Shown here one piece after another: positions 33,907 through 41,839 of a DNA stretch of 64,000 bases. Position 1 is the stretch's first letter, and every line of letters starts with the position of its first letter. Source of the stretch: Azoarcus sp. DD4 (GTDB lineage: Bacteria > Pseudomonadota > Gammaproteobacteria > Burkholderiales > Rhodocyclaceae). A program made the translations under genes and the position numbers. The stretch is taken from assembly GCF_006496635.1 (NCBI RefSeq), contig NZ_CP022958.1, positions 3,100,001 through 3,164,000 of the forward strand, in the 5' to 3' direction. The notes under the pieces are model-generated. The model was given only the letters and a program-made list of their open reading frames with translations. It was not told the DNA's origin and searched no databases.

Positions 33907-34098
33907 GGAATAATCGCGCGCCATTTCTTTGACGAAGTGGTGAGTCTGGCTCGGCGGGACCATCTTCTGTCCTCGGATCATTTCACCGTCGATGGCATGC
34001 TCATCAAGGCATGGGCCTCATGCAACGGAGTCGCCATGGAGATCAATCGGAATCCCTCAGTTGATGTGGCATCCAGCGCTTTCGCATCGTCCTGTTAG
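33907..34098 (+). pseudogene. Remnant of an IS5/IS1182-type transposase
   Basis: A short frame reads FFDEVVSLARRDHLLSSDHF then TVDGMLIKAWAS, the conserved segment of these DDE transposases (usually LLS-x-E-HFTVDGTLI-x-AWAS). It jumps soon after to RNPSVDV, another piece of the same family, showing an internal deletion, and stops at 34096-34098. There is no start codon, no N- or C-terminal domain, and no inverted repeats were found. Evidence of an old, degraded insertion in the low-GC islet. Confidence 0.75.
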
Positions 34099-34143
34099 CT
34101 CGCACGGGAGAAATTGAAGTCCGTCTATCGAAGGAGGTGCCCT

Positions 34144-34590
34144 ATGGATTTCCGAGAGTCCATGATTCACGAGCGCTATAAGCTTGTTACTTCGCGCCAG
34201 CTCTACCTGGTTGATCTGACGAAGGACACATTCGCGTCATATGCGAGGACACTTGCAGCGTTCGTCGCTGGAACGATCACGCTCGTCTCCGCGGCGGAGA
34301 AGTTGTCGCTGTCGCAAGCCGTCGTCCTGGATCTGATACTTGCGATTGCCGTCTTCCTGTCCTTCGCCGCCTCGATCTCCGTAGCGCAGATACTCTTTTG
34401 CATCAAGCGTTGGTATGAGTATCGCGCAGCAGAATGCAAGATCAACCCTGATGCTCCGCGGGCAGAGTGGTGGGCTTGCCTTTTTGAAGCCATGTACGCC
34501 GCGGCAATTCTGGGTTCTATTGGGCTCGTTTGGTGGGGATACTTCTACCTCGGCGCAACCGTGGGGAAGGTCGCGACGAGCACGACCTAG
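34144..34590 (+). CDS. Small membrane protein of unknown function
   Basis: A 148-residue protein with three to four hydrophobic segments: about residues 36-50, 56-86 (VVLDLILAIAVFLSFAASIS) and 118-142 (AAILGSIGLVWWGYFYLGAT). The start at 34144 has a strong AAGGAGG 6 nt upstream. Codon use is less GC-rich than the core genes, in line with the foreign islet. No family recognised. Confidence 0.65.
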   Translation: MDFRESMIHERYKLVTSRQLYLVDLTKDTFASYARTLAAFVAGTITLVSAAEKLSLSQAVVLDLILAIAVFLSFAASISVAQILFCIKRWYEYRAAECKINPDAPRAEWWACLFEAMYAAAILGSIGLVWWGYFYLGATVGKVATSTT

Positions 34591-34668
34591 CCCCCTGTGT
34601 ATGCGAGGCTGCGGATTGCCATTGGCGCATGACGAATACCGATGCCGACGCCGGATCGCTCCCAGCCC

Positions 34669-35298
34669 TCAACCACCCGCCCGCTGCGCCAGCCAAGCCT
34701 CATTGATCCGATCCGCCGCCTGTGCCGCCGGGCGCGCGTAGTGCCACGCCACATACGCTTCGAACGCCGGCCGCTTCTCGATGGTGCCGAACATCATGCC
34801 CCAGCCGAGGTGCGCGCCGACGTAGAGATCGGCGGCGGTGAAGCGGTCGCCGCACAGGTACGGCCCTGCCGACACCGCCTGCTCCAGCGCGGCCAGGGTG
34901 GCGGCGTAGCTGCCGAAGCCGAGAAATGAGCCCTTCTCCGCCGGCACTGGCCAGTCCATGGCCTTGACCGCCACCGCCATTTCCAGCGGACCGGCGGCGA
35001 AGAACAGCCAGCGGAAGAAGCTGCCGCGTGCCGGATCGCCCGGCGGGGGAATCAGGCCCTTCTCGGGGAAGCAGTCCGCCAGATAGGTGCAGATGGCCGC
35101 CGCCTCGGTGACGACGACCTCGCCGTGGCGCAGCGCCGGCACCTTGCCCATCGGGTTGATCGCCAGGTATTCCGGCGTTTTCATCGCCGGCCCGAAATCC
35201 ATCCACACGGTTTGGTAAGGCTGCCCGAGTTCTTCCATCATCCAGTGGGTGATGCGGCCGCGCGAATGCGGGTGGGTGTACAGGACCAGATCGCTCAT
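34669..35298 (-). CDS. Glutathione S-transferase family protein
   Basis: A 209-residue soluble GST. The N-terminal thioredoxin fold holds LYTHPHSRGRITHWMMEELG (the G-site serine is probably in HSRGR), the cis-proline loop GKVPALRHG and the glutathione-binding TEAAAICTYLAD. The helical C domain has the capping motif FTAADLYVGAHL. The start at 35298 has GGAG 8 nt upstream; a GTG two codons earlier abuts it. Single gene, 95 bp after the EamA transporter gene. Confidence 0.9.
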   Translation of the reverse strand: MSDLVLYTHPHSRGRITHWMMEELGQPYQTVWMDFGPAMKTPEYLAINPMGKVPALRHGEVVVTEAAAICTYLADCFPEKGLIPPPGDPARGSFFRWLFFAAGPLEMAVAVKAMDWPVPAEKGSFLGFGSYAATLAALEQAVSAGPYLCGDRFTAADLYVGAHLGWGMMFGTIEKRPAFEAYVAWHYARPAAQAADRINEAWLAQRAGG

Positions 35299-35393
35299 CT
35301 CCACGTCTCCTTGGAATTCAACGATGCACCCGCGCTGCAGCGGCCCGAATCAGCAGGGGTTGTGCCCGGAATGCACCGGGCATGCTACTACCA

Positions 35394-36344
35394 TCAGCGT
35401 TGCGCCTGGCACCTCGCTTCACCCTCCTCCACCGCCGCTTCCGCTTTGGGCGCAGCGGCCGTGCGCGTACCCAAGGTCAGCAGGCTCACCACCACCAGCG
35501 CGCCGCCGATGAAGAGCATGCCCACCGATTCGCTGCCGCTCGGCTGTTCGCCCAGCTCCAGCCAGGCCGAGAGTACGCCGATGGCGGGCACCGCCAGCGA
35601 GGACAGCCCCGCCAGACCGGCCGGCAGACGGTCGAGGATGAATAGCCACAGCAGCCAGGCCAGCCCGGTTGCCGCCACGGCGCAGAAGACAAGCGCGCCG
35701 AAGAAATACGCGGTCGGCTCTATCGGCCGCGACGGCAGCACCCAGGCCACGGCCGACAGCGCAAGCGCGCCGAACAGCATCTGCCAGGCGGTGAGCGACA
35801 GCAGATCGACCTGGAAACGCTGGCGCATGCGCTTGGCCATGATGGAGCTGGCCGCCCACAGCACGCTGCCGCTCAGGGCCAGCATGTCGCTGAAGAGGCT
35901 GCCGCCGGCGGCATGCCACGGTTCGAGGATGAAGACCAGGCCGATCAGCGCCAGCACCACCGCGATCCACTGCACGCGGCCGACCCGCTCGCCGAACAGC
36001 CACCACGCCATCGGCAGCAGCCAGAAGGGCATCGCGTACACCAGCACCACCGTCTTGCCGGCGCCGCCGTTGACCAGCGCCCACTGGATCACCGCGGTAA
36101 AGCCGGCGGTCTGCACCAGCCCGAGCCAGATCGTCGGCACCACGGCCACCGGCCGCAGCGAGCCGCGCCTTGCCAGCAACACGCCGAACAGGGCGGCCGC
36201 GCCCAGCAGGGTGCGCAGCGCGGAGAAGTCGAAGGGATCGACGTACTGCATCACCTGCTTCATCACCACCCAGTTGTAGCCCCAGATAAGGGAAAGCAGG
36301 ATCAGCGCCCCCAGCGCGAGGCGGGAGCCGTGGTTCGGGTTCAT
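35394..36344 (-). CDS. EamA/DMT family transporter
   Basis: A 316-residue inner-membrane protein with ten helices in two EamA halves (about 10-145 and 155-300). The start of each half shows the pattern LILLSLIWGYNWVVMK and ALSGSVLWAASSIMAKR. Proteins of this family export amino acids, metabolites or drugs; specificity cannot be read. The C-terminal tail is Ala/Glu-rich and cytoplasmic. Confidence 0.88.
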   Translation of the reverse strand: MNPNHGSRLALGALILLSLIWGYNWVVMKQVMQYVDPFDFSALRTLLGAAALFGVLLARRGSLRPVAVVPTIWLGLVQTAGFTAVIQWALVNGGAGKTVVLVYAMPFWLLPMAWWLFGERVGRVQWIAVVLALIGLVFILEPWHAAGGSLFSDMLALSGSVLWAASSIMAKRMRQRFQVDLLSLTAWQMLFGALALSAVAWVLPSRPIEPTAYFFGALVFCAVAATGLAWLLWLFILDRLPAGLAGLSSLAVPAIGVLSAWLELGEQPSGSESVGMLFIGGALVVVSLLTLGTRTAAAPKAEAAVEEGEARCQAQR

Positions 36345-36502
36345 GGATCTTCCGGATAGGGTTGGCGATAGGCGCGGCGCATGGCGCGGCCGCGGCGGGG
36401 TCAGGGAGCGAGGGTATCAATAGCGGCCGCCGCCCGTAAGGCCCGGGCGCTTATGCCGCGGATAAGCCCGGCGTGATATCGCCCGTTTCCACCACCGGTG
36501 CA

Positions 36503-36513
36503 GGCTAGAATGC
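36503..36513 (+). promoter_or_regulatory. Putative -10 region of nfeD-SPFH operon
   Basis: GGCTAGAATGC with -10 TAGAAT at 36506-36511, about 20 bp upstream of the nfeD start. The same 11-mer occurs upstream of xpt (40113-40123), which supports it as a local housekeeping -10 form. No clear -35. Confidence 0.45.
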
Positions 36514-36530
36514 CCGCCAAGGAGGTTCCC

Positions 36531-36974
36531 ATGAATCTGGAATGGTGGCACTGGGCGGTCGGCGGCATCGTCCTCATCCTGCTGGAATTGGCGATTCCGG
36601 CGTTCTTCGTGATCTGGTTCGGCCTTGGCGCCCTGCTCGTCGCCCTGGTGGCGCTGCTCGCCGGCGAGATGTCGCTGACCGTGCAGCTCGCCCTGTGGAT
36701 GCTGGCCTCGATCGCCATGACGGTGCTGTGGTTCCGCGTGTTCGACCGGCGCCGCCACAAGACCCTGGCCGGCACCGCGGCCGGCGAAGTCATCGGCGAG
36801 GTCGGCCTGCTGGTCGGCGCCATCGAACCCTACGGCCGCGGCAAGGTGCGCTTCCAGCGCCCCATCCTCGGTTCGGACGAATGGAGCTGTCTTGCCGAAA
36901 CCGCCATCCCGGCCGGCGAGCGGGTGCGCGTGGTCGCCATCGAAGGCAGTTTTCTCAAGGTGGCGAAGGTCTGA
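36531..36974 (+). CDS. NfeD family protein
   Basis: A 147-residue membrane protein: two to three hydrophobic helices in residues 5-72 (WWHWAVGGIVLILLELAIPA and following) and a C-terminal OB-fold beta domain (IGEVGLLVGAIEPYGRGKVRF, then AGERVRVVAIEGSFLKV). AAGGAGG sits 5 nt before the ATG at 36531. NfeD proteins pair with SPFH/stomatin proteins in membrane microdomains, and the stomatin-like gene follows 43 bp downstream. Confidence 0.9.
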   Translation: MNLEWWHWAVGGIVLILLELAIPAFFVIWFGLGALLVALVALLAGEMSLTVQLALWMLASIAMTVLWFRVFDRRRHKTLAGTAAGEVIGEVGLLVGAIEPYGRGKVRFQRPILGSDEWSCLAETAIPAGERVRVVAIEGSFLKVAKV

Positions 36975-37017
36975 CGCCACCGCTTCACAACCGATTTCAC
37001 ATCACCGGAGTTCCCGC

Positions 37018-37881
37018 ATGAGTGCAGGTCTGATCATCGTCATCGCATTGCTGATCTTCGTCGCCGTCACCATCGCCAAGGGCGTGCGCGTCGTCGCCCA
37101 GGGCGAGGAATGGATCGTCGAGCGGCTGGGCAAATACCACGGCACCCTCAAGCCCGGCCTCAACATCCTGATTCCCTACCTCGACGCGGTGGCCTACAAG
37201 CTGGTGACCAAGGACATCATCCTCGACGTGCAGGAGCAGGAGGTCATCACCCGCGACAACGCGGTGATCCTCACCAACGCCATCGCCTTCGTGAAGGTCA
37301 CCGACCCGGTCAGGGCGGTGTATGGCGTCACCGACTTCTCCGAGGCGATCCGCAACCTCATCATGACCACACTGCGTTCCATCGTCGGTGAAATGGAGCT
37401 GGACGAAGCGCTGTCCTCGCGCGACAAGATCAAGGCGCGGCTGCGCGAGAGCATCGCCGACGAGGCGGTGGACTGGGGCCTGACGGTGAAGTCGGTGGAG
37501 ATCCAGGACATCAAGCCGTCGCAGTCGATGCAGCGCGCGATGGAAATGCAGGCCGCCGCCGAGCGCGAACGCAAGGCCGCGGTCACCAAGGCCGAGGGCG
37601 AGAAGCAGGCCGCCATCCTGGAAGCGGAAGCGCGGCTGGAGTCGGCCAAGCGCGACGCCAACGCCCAGGTGATGCTCGCCGAAGCCTCGGCCGAATCGAT
37701 CCGCCGCGTTGCCGTCGCGGTTGGCACCGAAACCACGCCCATGCTCTACCTGCTGGGCGAAAAGTACATCGCCTCGCTGGAAAGGCTCGGCCAGGGCGAG
37801 AGTTCCAAGGTGGTGGTCATGCCGGCCGACCTGCAGGAAACCCTGCGCGGCTTGGTCGGCAAGCTCGGCGCACGCGGCTGA
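37018..37881 (+). CDS. SPFH/Band 7 (stomatin-like, QmcA type) membrane protein
   Basis: A 287-residue protein with an N-terminal membrane anchor (about 3-20) and an SPFH domain (VVAQGEEWIVERLGKYHGTL, then KDIILDVQEQEVITRDN and RSIVGEMELDEALSSRD), followed by a coiled region rich in Ala/Glu/Lys (~180-235). It oligomerises in the membrane and scaffolds microdomains or proteases. Partner of the upstream NfeD gene; converges with the chemoreceptor gene 9 bp away. Confidence 0.92.
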   Translation: MSAGLIIVIALLIFVAVTIAKGVRVVAQGEEWIVERLGKYHGTLKPGLNILIPYLDAVAYKLVTKDIILDVQEQEVITRDNAVILTNAIAFVKVTDPVRAVYGVTDFSEAIRNLIMTTLRSIVGEMELDEALSSRDKIKARLRESIADEAVDWGLTVKSVEIQDIKPSQSMQRAMEMQAAAERERKAAVTKAEGEKQAAILEAEARLESAKRDANAQVMLAEASAESIRRVAVAVGTETTPMLYLLGEKYIASLERLGQGESSKVVVMPADLQETLRGLVGKLGARG

Positions 37882-37890
37882 GCCGGGCGC

Positions 37891-39915
37891 TCAGACCTTG
37901 AAGCGCTCCACCTTGCGTTCCAGGTCGCCGGCCAGCGACTGCAGGGTGGAGGCGATCTGGGCGGTGTCGCGCACCGCCGCGCTGTTTTCCTCGGCCATCT
38001 GCGCGATGCGCTCGACGTTGCGCGCGATGTCGGCGCTGGCGCTGCTCTGCTCGCGCAGGGCCAGCGAGATGTCGCTTACCGCCTGCAGCACTTCGCGGGC
38101 GCCGGTATTGATCTCGGCCATCGACTGACCGGCGCGGGTGGTGAGTTCGGCGCCGTCGCGCACGCGCGCCACCCCGGCTTCCATCGATTCCACCGCGCGT
38201 TCGGTGCCATGCTGGATCGAGCCCACCATGTCGGTGATCTCCTCGGTGGCGCGCGCGGTGCGCTCGGCAAGCTTGCGCACCTCGTCCGCCACCACCGCAA
38301 AGCCGCGGCCGCTCTCGCCGGCGCGGGCCGCCTCGATCGCGGCGTTGAGCGCCAGCAGGTTGGTCTGGTCGGCGATCTCGCGGATGGCATCCACCATCGA
38401 GCTGATGTGGCGCGCCTTCTGGCCCAGCTCGCCGATGGTGGAAGCCGAGGCATTGACGGCCGCAGCGATACGCTCCATTTCCTCCACCGTCCGCTTCATC
38501 ACCTCGCCACCGTCGTTCGACAGCCTCTCGGAACGCTCCGCCAGCACCTGCGCGGTACCGGCGTGACGGGAGATTTCGTCTATGCCTACGGTCATCTCCT
38601 CAACCGCGGCTGCCATGCCGGAAGCCGCCTCGCTCTGGGTGTCCGAGCCTTCCGCCACCCGATGCGCCGCCCCGGAGACGTTGGCCGAAGCGGTGCCGAC
38701 GCTCTCGGCGCCGTGCTGGATCTCGCGGATGAGTTCGGCCACGTCGTGCGCCATGGCGTTGAAGCGGTCGGCCACCTCGCGCAGTTCGTCCTCCGCCGAG
38801 AAGGCCACCCGCGCGCGGTAGTCGCCCTTGGCAAACTGCTGCGCGCCGGCGGACAGCTCGCGCACCGAGCGCAGGATGGACAGATAGACGCCGATGAAGA
38901 GATAGGCGGCGATCACCAGCGCAATGCCGGACACCACCGCATCACGGATCAGGCTGCGTTCGAGCTGCTGCAGGCGCGCCGCGAGCAGCTTTTCCGCCGC
39001 CGGCTTGACCGACTCACGGTAGTGCTTGAGCACCACGTCGATCGCATTGGTGCCGACCTCGAAGAAAGCCGTGGGCTGCATCGAGAAGCCCTGGTCCAGC
39101 ACCTCGCCACGCACCGTGTCGCGCACGCGCTTGACCGCGGCGTCGATCTCGCCCAGCGCGCCGTTGAGCGGCCCGGCCAGGGACTCGTTCTCGCGCGCCG
39201 CGCGATTGAGCCTGTCCTTCAGCGCGTTCTCGGTCTGCCCCAGCTCCGCCAGCTGGGCAACGATGGCGTATTCGTCTTCCTTGGTGGCCGAGCCCTTGGC
39301 GATGATGCCGGTGGCACGCCCGCGCAGGCGGCCGAGGCGCTCGGTCATTTCGGGGATCGAGTGCAGCATCGGGTCGATCAGGTTGTAGCTGTCGCCTTCC
39401 GGATCGAGCGCCAGATTGGAGGCGTCGCCCACATCGCCTATCCAGGTCAGCGTGCGCTCGATCGCCGCGGTGTGCTCGCGGAAGTTGTCGCCGGCGCTCA
39501 TGCCCAGGCCCTCGCCGGCGAGCTTCTGCAGCCTGCCCCGGATGTCGCCCCAGCCAGCGCGCAACGGCGCCCAGCCCTCGTCCTGCGCCAGCTCGGCGTC
39601 GAGCGTGGCGATCGCCTGGTTGAGGGCTGCCGCCTTCTCCGCGACCTTGGGCCGCAATGCGTCGCTGCCGCCCAGCACCCCGGCCGACAGGCCGCGATGC
39701 TGCTGGCTGAGCACCAGCACCGCAAAGCCCTTGTCGAGCAGGCTCACGCCGGCGATCTCGCGCTCGGTGAACACGATGTCCTGGCGCAAACCGGCGTAGA
39801 TCTGGGCCAGCAGCGCAATCGACGCGGCGATGCTGACGAAGCCGATCAGGGCGAATTTGTAGGGATAACGAAGGCGGTCGAGCAGACCGATGACCGGGCG
39901 AAACAGCAGGTCCAT
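37891..39915 (-). CDS. Methyl-accepting chemotaxis protein with a long helical periplasmic sensor
   Basis: A 674-residue chemoreceptor. Membrane helix 1 at about 22-44, a ~275-residue helical periplasmic domain, helix 2 at about 322-342, HAMP, then the signalling coiled coil with the tip NLLALNAAIEAARAGESGRG and FAVVADEVRKLAERT. The sensor contains LSQQHRGLSAGVLGG, reminiscent of NIT-type nitrate/nitrite-sensing helical bundles, but the match is loose. No CheR-binding pentapeptide at the C terminus (ends VERFKV), so adaptation would rely on other receptors. Confidence 0.9.
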   Translation of the reverse strand: MDLLFRPVIGLLDRLRYPYKFALIGFVSIAASIALLAQIYAGLRQDIVFTEREIAGVSLLDKGFAVLVLSQQHRGLSAGVLGGSDALRPKVAEKAAALNQAIATLDAELAQDEGWAPLRAGWGDIRGRLQKLAGEGLGMSAGDNFREHTAAIERTLTWIGDVGDASNLALDPEGDSYNLIDPMLHSIPEMTERLGRLRGRATGIIAKGSATKEDEYAIVAQLAELGQTENALKDRLNRAARENESLAGPLNGALGEIDAAVKRVRDTVRGEVLDQGFSMQPTAFFEVGTNAIDVVLKHYRESVKPAAEKLLAARLQQLERSLIRDAVVSGIALVIAAYLFIGVYLSILRSVRELSAGAQQFAKGDYRARVAFSAEDELREVADRFNAMAHDVAELIREIQHGAESVGTASANVSGAAHRVAEGSDTQSEAASGMAAAVEEMTVGIDEISRHAGTAQVLAERSERLSNDGGEVMKRTVEEMERIAAAVNASASTIGELGQKARHISSMVDAIREIADQTNLLALNAAIEAARAGESGRGFAVVADEVRKLAERTARATEEITDMVGSIQHGTERAVESMEAGVARVRDGAELTTRAGQSMAEINTGAREVLQAVSDISLALREQSSASADIARNVERIAQMAEENSAAVRDTAQIASTLQSLAGDLERKVERFKV

Positions 39916-40112
39916 GACGCGCTCCTGTGATTGAATGCAGTATGCCGCCCCCCGGGGCCAGGGCGCGGCAATACGATGATGAATTCATGATAGACAGCCA
40001 AAGCGCGCATGGATCCGCGGATAAGAGGGCAAAGCTGCCCGGTCCTCGCCGTTTTGCCTCGGGCGGGCTGCGCGAGCGTGCCGCCCGCGCAACAACGGTG
40101 GCGCAAGGCGTG

Positions 40113-40123
40113 GGCTAGAATGC
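40113..40123 (+). promoter_or_regulatory. Putative -10 region of xpt
   Basis: GGCTAGAATGC, -10 TAGAAT at 40116-40121, identical to the element before nfeD. It is followed at about 40133-40149 by a small GC hairpin (GCCCCC / GGGGGC) in the leader. Confidence 0.45.
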
Positions 40124-40168
40124 AGCGTCCTGCCCCCGGTCCGGGGGCCGTTCAGCAAGTGCCCCTCC

Positions 40169-40774
40169 ATGTACCAATACACCGAACTCACCTCCGCCTA
40201 CGGCCCGCTGGTGCGCCGCATCGAGGCGGAAGCCACGGTCATCGGCGACCAGATCCTCAAGATCGACCACTTCCTCAACCACCGTATCGAACCCGGTTTC
40301 ATCACCGAGATGGGCCGGGAACTGGCGCGCCGGCTGTCCGGCTACCAGCCCAACCTCATCCTTACGGCCGAAGCGAGCGGCATTGCGCCCGGCCTGGTGG
40401 TCGCGCAGGCGCTGAATGTGCCGCTGGTCTACGCCAAGAAATATTCGCCGCAGGTGGAATCGCCCGCGCTGTCGCGCATCATTCCCTCGCCCACCAAGGG
40501 CGGCGAGACGCGGCTGGTGCTGTCGCAGCGCTACCTGCCGGCAAGCGCCCGCGTCGTCATCGTCGACGACTTCCTGTCCAATGGCCGGACCGCGGTCGCG
40601 CTGGTGGAGATGGCGCGCGAGGCCGGCACCGATGTGCTGTGCGCCGGCTTCATCGTCGAGAAGCGCTTCAAGCGCGGTCACGAGGCGATCGAATCGCTCG
40701 GCGTGCCGGTGGCAACGCTGGCTCAGGTCGAAGGCCTGGAGAACGGCAGAGCGATCCTCAACCAGCCGTCCTGA
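40169..40774 (+). CDS. xpt: Xanthine phosphoribosyltransferase
   Basis: A 201-residue purine salvage enzyme: xanthine plus PRPP to XMP and pyrophosphate. The PRPP motif is VVIVDDFLSNGRTA, with the purine-site region KIDHFLNHRIEPGF near the N terminus and TAEASGIAPGLVVAQAL before YAKKYSP. Length and motif order fit Xpt of Bacillus and proteobacteria rather than PyrE or Apt. No purine riboswitch is evident in the ~50-nt leader. Confidence 0.88.
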   Translation: MYQYTELTSAYGPLVRRIEAEATVIGDQILKIDHFLNHRIEPGFITEMGRELARRLSGYQPNLILTAEASGIAPGLVVAQALNVPLVYAKKYSPQVESPALSRIIPSPTKGGETRLVLSQRYLPASARVVIVDDFLSNGRTAVALVEMAREAGTDVLCAGFIVEKRFKRGHEAIESLGVPVATLAQVEGLENGRAILNQPS

Positions 40775-40888
40775 AGCGCCCGCACGGCCGGTTCCGGCGT
40801 GAACACGGCCACGAACGGGCCCAAAGGTTCGCCCGTGCCCGCTCCGGCACGATAAACTTTGACGTCACCATTTCCGGCGAGCTCAGCA

Positions 40889-41749
40889 ATGCACGATTTC
40901 GATGCGCAGGCACAGGCATTTTCCGAACAGATCGAGGCCGAACTGGAGGAAGGCCGGCTGAACTTCCCGACCTCGCTCGACGTGTCGCTGCGCATCAAGC
41001 GGCTGGCGGACGATCCCGCCTCCACGCTGGAAGACATCGCCAACGTCGTGCGTGCCGAACCTGTGCTTAGCGCCAAGGTGGTACGCATGGCCAACGCCGT
41101 GCTGCTCAACCCCTACGGCGCGCAGATCACCAGCGTCAACGATGCGGTCAAGCGGATCGGGCTCGCCTCGCTGCGCTGCCTCGCCTTTGCGGTCGCCGCC
41201 GAACAGTTGTCGCAGGATCACCGCTCCAAGCACATCCGCCTGATCGCGTCCGGCCTGTGGATGCACTCGGTGGACGTGGCCTCCTGGTGCTACGCCTTCT
41301 CGCGCCAGCTGCGCACGGTCACGCCCGACACCGCGATGCTCGCCGGCATGATGACGGACATCGGCCAGTTCTTCCTGCTCGCCCGCGCCTCTGCCTATCC
41401 GGCGCTGGAAGAGCATCTGGACCGCTTCGCCGAGTTCATCTCCACCTGGCGCGAACCGGTCGCCCGCGCCATCCTCGAGGTGTTCGAGCTGCCGGAAGCG
41501 GTGCTAGACGCCTACGAATACGAAGATCCGTATGGCGGCTCGTGGCCGCCGGCCAGCCTCGGCGACATCCTGTTCGTCGCCAACATCGCCGCCGAGACGC
41601 CCAACCCCTTCGACTCCCTGCTCGGCATCCAGCGCCGGCCGGAGCTGCTCGATTCCTGTATCGCCGGCATCGAAAAAGGCAAGTTCGACGCCCTGCTCGA
41701 CGCTGCCCGCAGCAACAAGCAGGAAATCCTCGCCGCCGTCTGCGGCTGA
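40889..41749 (+). CDS. HDOD domain protein
   Basis: A 286-residue soluble protein with an HDOD domain over most of its length: FPTSLDVSLRIKRLADDPAS, LEDIANVVRAEPVLSAKVVRMANAVL and SVNDAVKRIGLASLRCLAFA. The metal-site His-Asp pair of HD enzymes is not preserved, as usual for HDOD. Start at ATG 40889; a TTG at 40859 is in frame but has no better site. Such proteins act as signalling adaptors. A strong terminator follows. Confidence 0.87.
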   Translation: MHDFDAQAQAFSEQIEAELEEGRLNFPTSLDVSLRIKRLADDPASTLEDIANVVRAEPVLSAKVVRMANAVLLNPYGAQITSVNDAVKRIGLASLRCLAFAVAAEQLSQDHRSKHIRLIASGLWMHSVDVASWCYAFSRQLRTVTPDTAMLAGMMTDIGQFFLLARASAYPALEEHLDRFAEFISTWREPVARAILEVFELPEAVLDAYEYEDPYGGSWPPASLGDILFVANIAAETPNPFDSLLGIQRRPELLDSCIAGIEKGKFDALLDAARSNKQEILAAVCG

Positions 41750-41767
41750 TCCCCGGCTACGCCCGCC

Positions 41768-41814
41768 CGCCTTCGGCCCGGATCACCCAGCGTGGTCCGG
41801 GCCGAAGGCGTTTT
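41768..41814 (+). terminator. Rho-independent terminator after the HDOD gene
   Basis: A perfect 15-bp stem, CGCCTTCGGCCCGGA (41768-41782) with TCCGGGCCGAAGGCG (41796-41810), then TTTT. It may also slow transcription coming from kup on the other strand, though there is no A-tract on that side. Confidence 0.9.
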
Positions 41815-41839
41815 GAGGCGGCCTGCGCGCGATGGGCGC

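Noticed and set aside
33088..34098. Methyltransferase region as a complete second gene cassette
   Set aside because: No attC-like structure lies between the methyltransferase stop and the transposase remnant.
33922..34098. Functional insertion sequence
   Set aside because: Only two short transposase motifs with an internal deletion; no terminal inverted repeats, no start and no catalytic set.
40124..40168. Purine riboswitch in the xpt leader
   Set aside because: The leader is about 50 nt with one small GC hairpin; far too short and lacking the conserved three-way junction.
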